Assembly: GCF_006539185.1 (NCBI RefSeq)
Contig: NZ_BJMN01000022.1
Span: 116,122-180,121 of the forward strand
DNA from: Streptomyces gardneri
GTDB taxonomy: Bacteria > Actinomycetota > Actinomycetes > Streptomycetales > Streptomycetaceae
Direction: 5' to 3'
Length of the DNA stretch: 64,000 nucleotides
The number at the start of each line of letters is the position of its first letter. Positions within the stretch are counted from its first letter, which is position 1. This document shows positions 1 to 7,488 of this stretch, in pieces. Both the position numbers and the translations under genes were made by a program. The notes beneath the pieces are model-generated. The model was given only the letters and a program-made list of their open reading frames with translations, did not search any database and was not told where the DNA came from.

Positions 1-2
1 CG

Positions 3-728
3 CTGCGGATCGCCGAGCTGAGCGGGGCGGTTACCCCGGCGCTGCGCGGGCTCGCGATCTCGGCCGGCTCGGGGCTCGGGGGCAAGTGCCTGGCCCTGTC
101 GCGGCCGTGCGCGGTGACCGACTATCCGTCGGCCCGGCACATCACGCACGAGTACGACGTGCCGGTCTCCGCGGAGGGGCTGCGGTCGGTGATCGCCGTG
201 CCGGTCGTGGTCCGCCGGAAGGTGCGCGGGGTGCTGTACGGGGCGCTGCGCGACGCGCTGCCGATCGGTGAGCGGGTCTTCGACGCGGCGGTGGCGGCGG
301 CGCGGGACGTGGAGCAGGCGCTCGCGGTCCGGGACGAGGTCCAGCGGCTGCTGGCCCCGCCGCCCTCGGCGCCGTCCTGGGAGGAGGTGCGGCAGGCGTA
401 CGGGGAGCTGCGCGCGCTGGCTCCCCGGGTGGCCGACGCGGAGCTGCGGGAGCGGCTGCTCGCGGTGTGCGGTCGCCTGGAGTCGGCCTCCGGCGCGGTG
501 ACGGCGCCGGCTTCGGGGCAGCCCGTGCCGGCGGTGTCGCTGACCCCGCGCGAGACGGACGTCCTGGCGGCGGTGGCCTCGGGGGCGACGAACGCGGTGG
601 CGGCGGAACGTCTGGGGCTGCGGCCGGAGACGGTGAAGGGCTACCTGCGCTCGGCGATGCGGAAGCTCGGGGCGCACACCCGCCTGGAGGCGGTGGTGGC
701 GGCGCGCCGGGCGGGGGCGCTGCCGTGA
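3..728 (+). CDS. GAF-domain LuxR-type transcriptional regulator (5' end outside window)
   Basis: The frame is open from the window edge, so the start lies upstream. The visible N-terminal part reads as a GAF-like sensory domain. The C-terminal 65 or so residues are a LuxR/GerE helix-turn-helix: the LTPRETDVLAAVASG stretch, then the recognition helix region around RLGLRPETVKGYLRSAMRKLG. Proteins with this build usually bind DNA as dimers, with the GAF domain sensing a ligand or partner. The ligand cannot be inferred here. The gene runs towards a convergent SUKH-3 gene with 15 bp between the stops. Confidence 0.8.
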   Translation: MRIAELSGAVTPALRGLAISAGSGLGGKCLALSRPCAVTDYPSARHITHEYDVPVSAEGLRSVIAVPVVVRRKVRGVLYGALRDALPIGERVFDAAVAAARDVEQALAVRDEVQRLLAPPPSAPSWEEVRQAYGELRALAPRVADAELRERLLAVCGRLESASGAVTAPASGQPVPAVSLTPRETDVLAAVASGATNAVAAERLGLRPETVKGYLRSAMRKLGAHTRLEAVVAARRAGALP

Positions 729-743
729 GCCACGGGGGCCGGA

Positions 744-1217
744 TCAGCGGAAGTGGTCCCGGGCCTCCTGCTGCGGCCCGCGCAGCAGGCAGCTGACGGC
801 CTCGTACGCGCTCTCCCCCAGGAAGTAGGGGCCGGTGTGGTGCAGGAGGAAGAAGCGCCCGGTCTCGTCGACGAGGAGCATGGCCCCGTCGAAGGTCTCG
901 TACCCGACGGGGAAGAGCCTCTGCCCGAGGTTCCCGGCGAGTTCGGCGACGTCCTCGGCACTTTCCTCGTAGATCCAGTGCGGGGTGAGGCCGATGGCGT
1001 CCGGGGGCGTACCGGGGATCTCCAGGCGCAGCCCGCCGAACTCCCGGACGAAGTCCAGGGCGGCGGGGAACGGCTCGACCGGATGGCCCTCCTCGGCGAA
1101 CCGGTCGGTCACGCACCGCAGGAGCACGGGCAGCCGGTCGCCGATGTCCCGGCCCGGGGCCCAGCCGGCCCCGGCGAGGACGGCCTCGACCTCCCGCGCG
1201 CTCATACGGGACGTCAC
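744..1217 (-). CDS. SUKH-3 domain protein (immunity-family fold)
   Basis: A 157-residue protein with the SUKH-3 pattern: an acidic N-terminal helix, the GDRLPVLLRCVTDRFAEEG segment, an EFGGLRLE strand, and a C-terminal FLGESAYEAVSCLLRG helix. SUKH proteins are commonly immunity proteins against polymorphic or contact-dependent toxins. No toxin gene is visible beside it. I chose the GTG at 1217 because it overlaps the stop of the upstream gene (GTGA), which suggests translational coupling. An internal ATG at 1205 is the alternative. Confidence 0.7.
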   Translation of the reverse strand: MTSRMSAREVEAVLAGAGWAPGRDIGDRLPVLLRCVTDRFAEEGHPVEPFPAALDFVREFGGLRLEIPGTPPDAIGLTPHWIYEESAEDVAELAGNLGQRLFPVGYETFDGAMLLVDETGRFFLLHHTGPYFLGESAYEAVSCLLRGPQQEARDHFR

Positions 1218-2386
1218 GCCGCCTGCTCGCTCGGGTCCTTGTGGACGATGTCGTACGAGGTGCCGGGCGGCGTCATGATCCGCAGGGTCCGCTCGGCCTC
1301 GGCGGCGAGCTCGGCGCGCTCGGCGCGGGTCACGGGCGCGAAGGGCTCGATGGTGAGGGTGGTGCGATCCTTGGCCTCGTCGAGGTGCCAGAGCCCGGCG
1401 AGGAGGCCGTCGAGCAGGAAGACGGAGAAGGCGCGGTTGCCCTGCCAGGTGCGGGAGCGGATCTCGGGGGTGACGACCCGGGTGCGGTCGGCGTGCGACA
1501 GGAGCAGGTTGTCGAACTCGGGCAGGAAGCGGGGCGGGGCGGGGGTGTCCTCGTCCGGGCGGGGGGCGTCGGGGAGGTCGAAGAGCTCGGTGCCGCGCTC
1601 GTTGTGGAAGACGAGGAGCTGGGGCCGGAGACGCTCGAAGGCCTCGGCGAGGCGGGTCAGACCGCACCAGGTCTGCATGTCCTTGACGGATGCGGGCCCG
1701 AAGGCGCGGAGATAACGCAGCACGGTCCGGTCACTCTCCGCACTCTCCTCCCCCTCCCCGCTCTTCTCCCCACTCCTCTCCGCACTCTCGACGCCGTCCC
1801 CGAACCACGCGTCGGTGGTGGTGAGGGCGACCTGCCCGCCGCGGCCCCACAGGCCGCGCGGAGTGACCTGGACGAGGGGGAGGAGGCAGCGGGCGGCGAG
1901 GGAGAGGGACTGCGGGTCGGCGTGGGGCCACTCCTTGAGGAGCTCCTCGCGGAGCTGCTTGGGGGTGCGGGGCCGTTCCTCGACGAGCTCGCGGGACAGC
2001 ACGGCGAGCCGCTCCAGGTCGACACCGTCGAGGCCCTTGCGGGCGACGAAGATGGCGAGCTCCCGGTCGATGGCCCCGGGCTGCACGAGCCTGCGCAGGG
2101 CGACGGCGTCCTGGGCCGTGTGGGTGTGGACGGTGGAGCGCATGGTGACGATGCGGGCGACGGCGCGGGACTCCATGAGGTCGGACAGCTGCTCGGGCCG
2201 GAAGCCTTCGAGGCGGGCGGCGAGCGCGTAGTACGGGGGCTTGGTGTTCTGCGCCTGGAGGCCGAGGAGATGGGCCACGGCCTCCTCGACACCGAGCGGG
2301 GCGCGGCGAAGGAGGAGCTGACGGTCGAGGGTGGCGCGGTTCAGGGCGCGGCGGCTGAGGACCGGGTGCTTCGTCGTGGAGGCCAT
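1214..2386 (-). CDS. Winged-helix DNA-binding protein of the AlkZ-like (HTH_42) family
   Basis: A 390-residue protein. The N-terminal half matches the AlkZ-like family: a start-proximal helix, then HLLGLQAQ (a Q-A-Q at residues 44-46, like the catalytic Q-x-Q of AlkZ glycosylases), then the MRSTVHTHTAQDA segment. The C-terminal half carries the family's RTWQGNRAFSVFLLDGLLAGLW strand region. AlkZ itself is a DNA glycosylase acting on interstrand crosslinks. Most actinobacterial relatives are uncharacterised, so glycosylase activity is only an inference. The downstream SUKH-3 gene overlaps it by 4 bp. Confidence 0.75.
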   Translation of the reverse strand: MASTTKHPVLSRRALNRATLDRQLLLRRAPLGVEEAVAHLLGLQAQNTKPPYYALAARLEGFRPEQLSDLMESRAVARIVTMRSTVHTHTAQDAVALRRLVQPGAIDRELAIFVARKGLDGVDLERLAVLSRELVEERPRTPKQLREELLKEWPHADPQSLSLAARCLLPLVQVTPRGLWGRGGQVALTTTDAWFGDGVESAERSGEKSGEGEESAESDRTVLRYLRAFGPASVKDMQTWCGLTRLAEAFERLRPQLLVFHNERGTELFDLPDAPRPDEDTPAPPRFLPEFDNLLLSHADRTRVVTPEIRSRTWQGNRAFSVFLLDGLLAGLWHLDEAKDRTTLTIEPFAPVTRAERAELAAEAERTLRIMTPPGTSYDIVHKDPSEQAA

Positions 2387-2405
2387 ACGAGGACGCTACT
2401 GGCCC

Positions 2406-2428
2406 TTGCGGACAGATTCGGTCCGCAA
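2406..2428. repeat. Inverted repeat in the divergent promoter region
   Basis: Eight-base perfect arms TTGCGGAC and GTCCGCAA are separated by 7 bases. The repeat sits 20 bp upstream of the AlkZ-like start, in the gap before corA. It is placed like a repressor operator. No cognate regulator can be named. Confidence 0.45.
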
Positions 2429-2481
2429 AGACGGGAAGCCGACAGAAAAGCGCCACGAGCCCCGTCACCAACCGCCGGATA

Positions 2482-2509
2482 CCATACTCAAAGCCCCATA
2501 CTCAAAGCC
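2482..2509. repeat. Perfect 14-bp tandem duplication upstream of corA
   Basis: Two head-to-tail copies of CCATACTCAAAGCC, followed by a degenerate third copy, lie 50-80 bp upstream of the corA start. Each copy holds a CATACT that could act as a -10 hexamer. The duplication may therefore duplicate or shift a promoter. That reading is an inference. Confidence 0.5.
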
Positions 2510-2561
2510 CATGCTCACGCCCCACACTCCACTCCCGCCCCCACCCGAGAGGCGAAGGCCG

Positions 2562-3668
2562 GTGCCCGATCGTCGTCCCCGCGCGGCCTGGCGCCGCCAT
2601 CCGGAACCGCAGCCCGAGCGCGCGTCGACGCCGGACCCCACCGACCGGCCGAGCGTGGTGCAGGCGAGCCTCTACCGCGACGGCCGACAGGTCTCCTCCC
2701 CTGCCACGCTCGCGGACACGTTCCGCCAGCTGCGCGAGCACCCCGACGGCATGGCGTGGATCGGTCTGCAACGCCCGACGGAGGCGGAACTCCACTCCCT
2801 GGCTGCGGAGTTCGACCTGCACGAACTGGCGGTGGAGGACGCGCTGGAGGCCCACCAGCGGCCCAAGCTTGAGCGGTACGGCGACACCCTCTTCGTGGTC
2901 CTGCGGGCCGCCCGCTACCTCGACGCCCAGGAGGAGGTCGAGTTCGGCGAGCTCCACATCTTCGTGGGCCCGGACTTCCTCATCACGGTCCGCCACGGCG
3001 CGGCCCCGGACCTCTCCACGGTCCGCCACCGCATGGAGGAGGACCCGGACCTCCTCGCCCTCGGCCCGGAAGCGGTCCTGTACGCGATCCTCGACGCGGT
3101 GGTCGACGGCTACGCCCCGGTGGTGGCGGGCGTCCAGAACGACATCGACGAGATCGAGACGGAGGTCTTCGGCGGCGACCCGGCGGTCTCCCGCCGGATC
3201 TACGAACTCTCCCGGGAAATGGTCGAGTTCCAACGCGCCACCCGCCCCCTGGTGGGCATGCTCCACGGCCTGATGGCGGGCTTCGCCAAGTACGGCACGG
3301 ACGAGGAACTCCAGCGCTACCTCCGCGACGTCGCCGACCACGTCACCCACACCAGCGAACGCGTGGACGGCTTCCGCCAGGCCCTCGCGGACATCCTCAC
3401 GGTCAACGCGACCCTGGTCACCCAACAACAGAACGCCGAGATGCGCGCGCTGGCGGAAGCCGGCTTCGAACAGAACGAGGAGATCAAGAAGATCTCCGCC
3501 TGGGCGGCCATTTTGTTTGCACCCACACTCGTCGGAACCATTTACGGGATGAACTTCGACAGCATGCCGGAGCTGCACTGGACGGGCGGATACCCGTTCG
3601 CGATCGGCTTGATGGGGGTTGTATGCACTGGTTTGTACGTGATTTTCAAGCGTCGAGACTGGCTCTAG
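2562..3668 (+). CDS. corA: CorA-family magnesium/cobalt transporter, 3' end supplied by the island
   Basis: A 368-residue CorA: a large cytosolic N-terminal domain, then two C-terminal membrane helices. The signature G-M-N (TIYGMNFDSMPELHW) marks the end of the first helix and the selectivity filter. The basic tail FKRRDWL is typical. The GTG at 2562 has a purine-rich GAGAGGCGAAGG upstream and begins at the usual place for the family. From about 3506 the codon choice changes (ATT TTG TTT GCA), unlike the GC-ending codons before it. A second, GC-rich copy of this same 3' end lies at 29585-29769. The last 55 or so codons were therefore probably brought in by integration of the island. Confidence 0.9.
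   Translation: MPDRRPRAAWRRHPEPQPERASTPDPTDRPSVVQASLYRDGRQVSSPATLADTFRQLREHPDGMAWIGLQRPTEAELHSLAAEFDLHELAVEDALEAHQRPKLERYGDTLFVVLRAARYLDAQEEVEFGELHIFVGPDFLITVRHGAAPDLSTVRHRMEEDPDLLALGPEAVLYAILDAVVDGYAPVVAGVQNDIDEIETEVFGGDPAVSRRIYELSREMVEFQRATRPLVGMLHGLMAGFAKYGTDEELQRYLRDVADHVTHTSERVDGFRQALADILTVNATLVTQQQNAEMRALAEAGFEQNEEIKKISAWAAILFAPTLVGTIYGMNFDSMPELHWTGGYPFAIGLMGVVCTGLYVIFKRRDWL
3484..3505. other. attL-like core of the genomic island (inside corA)
   Basis: These 22 bases (TCAAGAAGATCT through CCGCCTGGGC) are identical to 29585-29606. Up to this point corA has host-like codon use. Beyond it, synonymous positions diverge strongly between the two copies. This is the arrangement expected when a site-specific recombinase inserts an element into a coding sequence and restores the reading frame. 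Confidence 0.7.
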
Positions 3669-4162
3669 GGGTCGCCCGACTCCACTCACGCAGCACGACC
3701 GGTTTGCTTCTGCACCTCTCGCAGGAACCACCCATTTCGGGCGCTGGGGAGTCCCTGGGGAGAAGTGATGCGGGTGATCTCGCCTACCTGCCTCCAGCAA
3801 CGCCCTGACCAGGACTTTTACCCTCCTGCAGGCCGTTGGGGAGAATCCGGGGAGAATCGACTGCCGACACAGCTCCTGCGTCTGTGACTTCCCCCCATCC
3901 TCATCCAGGCTCGGCATCTCGCCGGTCGCCCTTGCCGCCCCCCTAGCAGATCACGGACAGTGACCTTGGCCTCTGAGCGGAGCCATACGCCTGCCCTCTC
4001 TGCGCGGCCTCCTGATGGCGGCGACAAGCCGTGTTCTGGTCAGCTCGGCGTCTGCGCCCTGCGGAAACGGATCTGCACCGCCCGACGATGCCGATCCTCT
4101 ACCGGAAAAGGGGAGGCGTCTGGCTTGAAGCTGTTCCACACGAGCGGCGTGAGTGCTGATGG
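3669..4162. repeat. Left island end: non-coding, with GGGGAGAAT-type direct repeats
   Basis: I see no credible gene in this 494-bp stretch. It holds repeats of a TGGGGAG(AAT) word: a diverged pair at about 3747-3766 and a clean pair at about 3836-3858 (TTGGGGAGAATC followed by CGGGGAGAATC). The same word occurs four times at the other island end (29424-29476). Their placement just inside both junctions suggests integrase arm-binding sites. That role is an inference. Confidence 0.5.
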
Positions 4163-5560
4163 TCAGCGGGCGTGGAGGAAATAGCGGTCCGCATCAGTGA
4201 GGGCCTGCCCCAGCAGATCGACGATGTGGTCGAGTTCGTCGCGGGTGGCGATGAGGGGTGGTGCGATCTGCACGACCGGGTCGCCGCGGCCGTCCGCGCG
4301 GGCCAGGAGTCCGAGGCCGCGCATGCGTGCGGGAAGGAACTGCTTGACGAGTTCGTCCTGGCGCTCAGGGGTGAAGCGTCGGCCGTCCGCTCCGGCGACG
4401 AGTTCGAGGGCCCAGAAGAAGCCGTCGCCGCGTACATCGCCCACGATGCTGAGATCGGTCAGTTCAGCGAGCCGCTTGTGGAGGTGGCCGGTCAGGCCGC
4501 GGACGTTGTCCAGGACGCCGTCTCGTTCGAAGATGTCGAGGTTGGTCAGGGCGGTGGCGGCGGCGACCGGATGCCCGGCGAAGGTCAGCCCGTGCAGAAG
4601 GGTCACGCCGTCGTTGAAGAAGGGCGCGGAGACCTTGTCGGACACCAGGACGGCGCCGAGCGCGGCGTAGGACGAGGCGAGGCCCTTGGCTGTGGTGATC
4701 ATGTCGGGGATCGCGCCGTACTTGCTCACGGCGAAGTATTCGCCGATGCGGCCGAAACCGGTGATGACCTCGTCGGCGACCAGGAGGAATCCGTATCGGT
4801 CTGCCATCGCCCGTAGCCCCGCCCAGTAGCCTGCCGGAGGCGTGAAGCAGCCTCCGGAGTTCTGCACGGGCTCGGCGATGAGCATGGCCACGTTCTCCGG
4901 GCCGGCCTCCAGTACCGCCGCTTCGGTCTCGGTCAGGATCCGCCGGGTGAAGGCATTCTCGTCTGTGTCGGTGGTGCGGTAGTGGTTGGTGTTGGGTGCG
5001 TGGATGACCTCGAAGGCCGGCGCGCCGAACGGCTCCTTGAGTGCCGGGATCCCCGTGAGCGCGAGGGCGCCCATGGTCACGCCGTGGTAGGCGGTGCGGC
5101 GGGCGATGGCCTTGGTGCGCTGAGACTGGCCTTGGGCGACGTGGTACATGCGGGCGAGCTTCCACGCGGACTCAACGGACTCCGAGCCGCCGGAGGTGAA
5201 GAACACGCGGTTGATGCCGTCAGGTGCCAGAGCGGCAAGCCGCTCGGCCAGCTCGATGGCGGCGGGGTGTGCGGTGTTCCACAGAGTGCTGAACGGCAGG
5301 CGGTTGAGCTGCTGTTCGGCCGTCTTGGCGAACTCGGGGCCGTAGGAGTAGCCGAGCTGTGCGCAGAACAGGGCGGACAGGCCGTCGATATAGCGGGTTC
5401 CGGTCGCGTCGTAGACGTAGACGCCGTCGGCCCGGTCGGGCAGGAACATTCCCTGACCGTTGCGCAGGCTCGCGTGTTGGCCGAAGTGCAGGAGCAGGTG
5501 TTTGCCGGCTGCTTCGCGCAGCCGGTCGGCCTGGTGTGTAGTGGCGAGGTGGTCGGGCAT
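4163..5560 (-). CDS. Class III (omega-type) PLP-dependent aminotransferase
   Basis: A 465-residue fold-type I aminotransferase. Family marks are visible: the VFFTSGGSESVESAWKLAR cofactor-phosphate segment, AEPVQNSGGC, the LVADEVITGFGRIG segment with its conserved Asp, and the TTAKGLASSY segment with the PLP-binding lysine. Class III enzymes move amino groups from omega-amino acids, amines or ornithine-like donors. The exact donor is unknown. The ATG at 5560 has GGAG eight bases upstream, whereas the in-frame ATG at 5590 has no such site. The gene lies 231 bp downstream of a nitrilase in the same orientation. A joint role in catabolism of an imported nitrogen compound is plausible. Confidence 0.85.
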   Translation of the reverse strand: MPDHLATTHQADRLREAAGKHLLLHFGQHASLRNGQGMFLPDRADGVYVYDATGTRYIDGLSALFCAQLGYSYGPEFAKTAEQQLNRLPFSTLWNTAHPAAIELAERLAALAPDGINRVFFTSGGSESVESAWKLARMYHVAQGQSQRTKAIARRTAYHGVTMGALALTGIPALKEPFGAPAFEVIHAPNTNHYRTTDTDENAFTRRILTETEAAVLEAGPENVAMLIAEPVQNSGGCFTPPAGYWAGLRAMADRYGFLLVADEVITGFGRIGEYFAVSKYGAIPDMITTAKGLASSYAALGAVLVSDKVSAPFFNDGVTLLHGLTFAGHPVAAATALTNLDIFERDGVLDNVRGLTGHLHKRLAELTDLSIVGDVRGDGFFWALELVAGADGRRFTPERQDELVKQFLPARMRGLGLLARADGRGDPVVQIAPPLIATRDELDHIVDLLGQALTDADRYFLHAR

Positions 5561-5736
5561 GGTGTTCTCCGGGGAGGTCGGCGGGCACATGAGGGGCAGA
5601 CGGCAGGCCCGGCGGAGCGACTGGGCGGACCCAGGCGCAATGGGCGGCAGCTTTTTGTGAGCAGCTGCCGACCGCTGGAGCGGTATCTGAACGGCGGCTT
5701 TGAGAGGGCTCGGCGGCGACTCGGCGCCCGCTGCGG

Positions 5737-5760
5737 AGCCAGGGCGTCAGGCGCCTGGCT
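5737..5760 (-). terminator. Hairpin downstream of the nitrilase/ABC operon
   Basis: The arms AGCCAGG (5737-5743) and CCTGGCT (5754-5760) form a stem starting 32 bases past the nitrilase stop. There is no clear U-tract, as is common in Streptomyces. It would separate the transporter operon from the aminotransferase gene. Confidence 0.4.
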
Positions 5761-5791
5761 GTCGGTCGCGACCGCGGGACCTCTGGGTGTC

Positions 5792-6697
5792 TCAGGCTCC
5801 TGTCGATCCGGCCCGGGCGGGATGCAGCGGGCCGAGACCGGTCATGATCTGACCCTTGTCGTAGCCCTCGGTGGCGGGCGGGAAGGGGGGCGGGGCGTCG
5901 CGCAGTTGCTTCCACAGCGGGTTCAGGCCGAGGGTGCCGCGTTCACGGGTGGTGGCCACGAGGTCGAGGTCGAGGTGGAAGGTGAGGAACTCCTCGCCTG
6001 CTCCGCCCTGGGCCAGTACGCGACCTTCGGGGTCGGTGGCGATGCTGCGGCCGGTGCCGAAGAGGCCGCCGATGTTCGGGTTGAGGACGTACACCTGGTT
6101 GGTGATGGCGTTGGCGCGGGCGAGGACCAGTTCCTGTTCGCGGTCGGAGGTGCGGGTGTAGGTGGGCTGGATGATGACCTCGGCGCCCATCCAGGCGAGG
6201 GTGCGGGAGATCTCCGGTACCCAGCCGTCGTAGCAGATCGCCAGGCCGAAGCGGCCTACCTGGGGGATGTCGAAGGTGACGTAGGTGTCGCCGGGCACGG
6301 AGGTCTCGTACGGCATCCAGGGGAAGATCTTGCGGTACGAGGCCACCACTTCGCCCTGCGGGGAGATGGCGACGGCCGTGTTGTGGACGCCCTTGGCCGA
6401 TCGCTCCGGGATGCTGCCGGGGACGATCCACAGCCCGGTGTCGGCCGCGAGCCGGCATACCGCGTCGGTGGTGGGGCCCGGGATCGGTTCGGCGAGGCGG
6501 TCGAGGTAGCCGACCGGGTGGCGGGCGTCGAAGCTGCCGAAGGCACTCAGGTACAGCTCGGGGAAGACCACCAGGTCGATGGACGGGGAGAGGGCTTTGA
6601 GGGAGCGCACCTCGCGGCTGAACTTCGCGAATGTGGCCTGGGGGTCGCCGGTTACGGGTGCGACCTGGGCGAGGGCGACGCCGAGGATTCGGCTCAC
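5792..6697 (-). CDS. Carbon-nitrogen hydrolase (nitrilase superfamily), first copy
   Basis: A 301-residue nitrilase-superfamily amidohydrolase with a complete catalytic triad: Glu47 in VVFPELYLS, Lys123 in SYRKIFPW and Cys155 in LAICYDGW. The GTG at 6697 follows AAGGAG and overlaps the upstream ATPase stop (GTGA). It is therefore the last cistron of a five-gene unit running down from the binding protein at 12057. It is clearly paralogous to the nitrilase at 23717-24592; the segment around PYET, PEISR and LAWMGAE is nearly shared. The natural substrate (an amide, nitrile or carbamoyl compound) cannot be read from sequence. Its place in a solute-import operon suggests it hydrolyses the imported compound. 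Confidence 0.85.
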   Translation of the reverse strand: MSRILGVALAQVAPVTGDPQATFAKFSREVRSLKALSPSIDLVVFPELYLSAFGSFDARHPVGYLDRLAEPIPGPTTDAVCRLAADTGLWIVPGSIPERSAKGVHNTAVAISPQGEVVASYRKIFPWMPYETSVPGDTYVTFDIPQVGRFGLAICYDGWVPEISRTLAWMGAEVIIQPTYTRTSDREQELVLARANAITNQVYVLNPNIGGLFGTGRSIATDPEGRVLAQGGAGEEFLTFHLDLDLVATTRERGTLGLNPLWKQLRDAPPPFPPATEGYDKGQIMTGLGPLHPARAGSTGA

Positions 6698-7488
6698 TGG
6701 AGAGCTCCTTGTGCGGTGGCGGCTGCGGGTGTGCTCGGCGGGGTGTCGTCCGGTGGGCGGAGCCCGGGGACGGCGTCGAGCAGCCTGCGGGTGTAGGGGT
6801 GCTGGGGGGAGTCCAGGACCTGGGCGGTGGGCCCGGTCTCGACGAGTTCGCCGTGCAGCATGACGCTGACCCGGTCCGCGATGTGCCGGACCACGCCCAG
6901 GTCGTGGGTGATGAGGAGGAAAGCGAGGTCGCTGTGCTCGCGCAGGTCGAGCAGCAGGTTGAGGATCTGGGCCTGGACGGAGACGTCGAGGGCGGAGGTG
7001 GGTTCGTCCAGCACCAGCAGCGAGGGCCCGACGGCGAGGGCGCGGGCGATGGCGACGCGCTGGCACTGGCCGCCGGAGAGCTGGTGGGGATAGCGGGTGA
7101 GGACAGTGGCGGGCAGGCCGACGCGCTCGAGTTCCGCAGTGACGTCGGTGACAGGCCGGCCGGCTTCGCGCAGTGGCTCGGCGATGAGTTGCCGGACGGT
7201 CATCCGGGGGTTGAGGGCGGCGTAGGGGTTCTGGAAGACGATCTGTACCTGGTGGCGCAGCCGCCGCAACTCCTTGCGGCGCAGCCCGGCGAGCGGGCGG
7301 CCCGCGATGTGCACGGTGCCGGAGGTGGGCGGGATCAGGCCCAGCACGCAGCGCGCGAGGGTGGTCTTGCCCGAGCCCGACTCACCTACCAGCGCGTGTA
7401 CTTCTCCTGCGGTGATGTTGAGGTCGACGCCGGCGACAGCGGTGTGCGAGCCGAAGGTCTTGACGAGCTGCTGTACGTCGAGGATCAC
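6694..7488 (-). CDS. Peptide/opine-type ABC transporter ATP-binding protein (DppF/OppF-like)
   Basis: A 264-residue ABC ATPase. It has the Walker A GESGSGKTT, the Q-loop region IVFQNPYAALNP, the signature LSGGQCQRVAIARAL, Walker B LLVLDEPTSALD and the switch histidine in LLITHDLGVV. The C-terminal HPYTRRLLDAVPG is typical of the oligopeptide/dipeptide/nickel subfamily. The GTG at 7488 overlaps the preceding stop by 4 bp. It should pair with the ATPase half of the upstream fusion protein to power the two permease domains. Confidence 0.88.
   Translation of the reverse strand: MILDVQQLVKTFGSHTAVAGVDLNITAGEVHALVGESGSGKTTLARCVLGLIPPTSGTVHIAGRPLAGLRRKELRRLRHQVQIVFQNPYAALNPRMTVRQLIAEPLREAGRPVTDVTAELERVGLPATVLTRYPHQLSGGQCQRVAIARALAVGPSLLVLDEPTSALDVSVQAQILNLLLDLREHSDLAFLLITHDLGVVRHIADRVSVMLHGELVETGPTAQVLDSPQHPYTRRLLDAVPGLRPPDDTPPSTPAAATAQGALQ

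Noticed and set aside
142..1116. Pro/Arg-rich minus-strand frame over the LuxR gene
   Set aside because: Low-complexity antisense frame; the plus-strand LuxR domain is unambiguous.
5792..7066. Longer minus-strand frame extending the first nitrilase upstream to 7066
   Set aside because: The extension is antiphase translation of the ATPase gene. The GTG at 6697 has AAGGAG and overlaps the ATPase stop.
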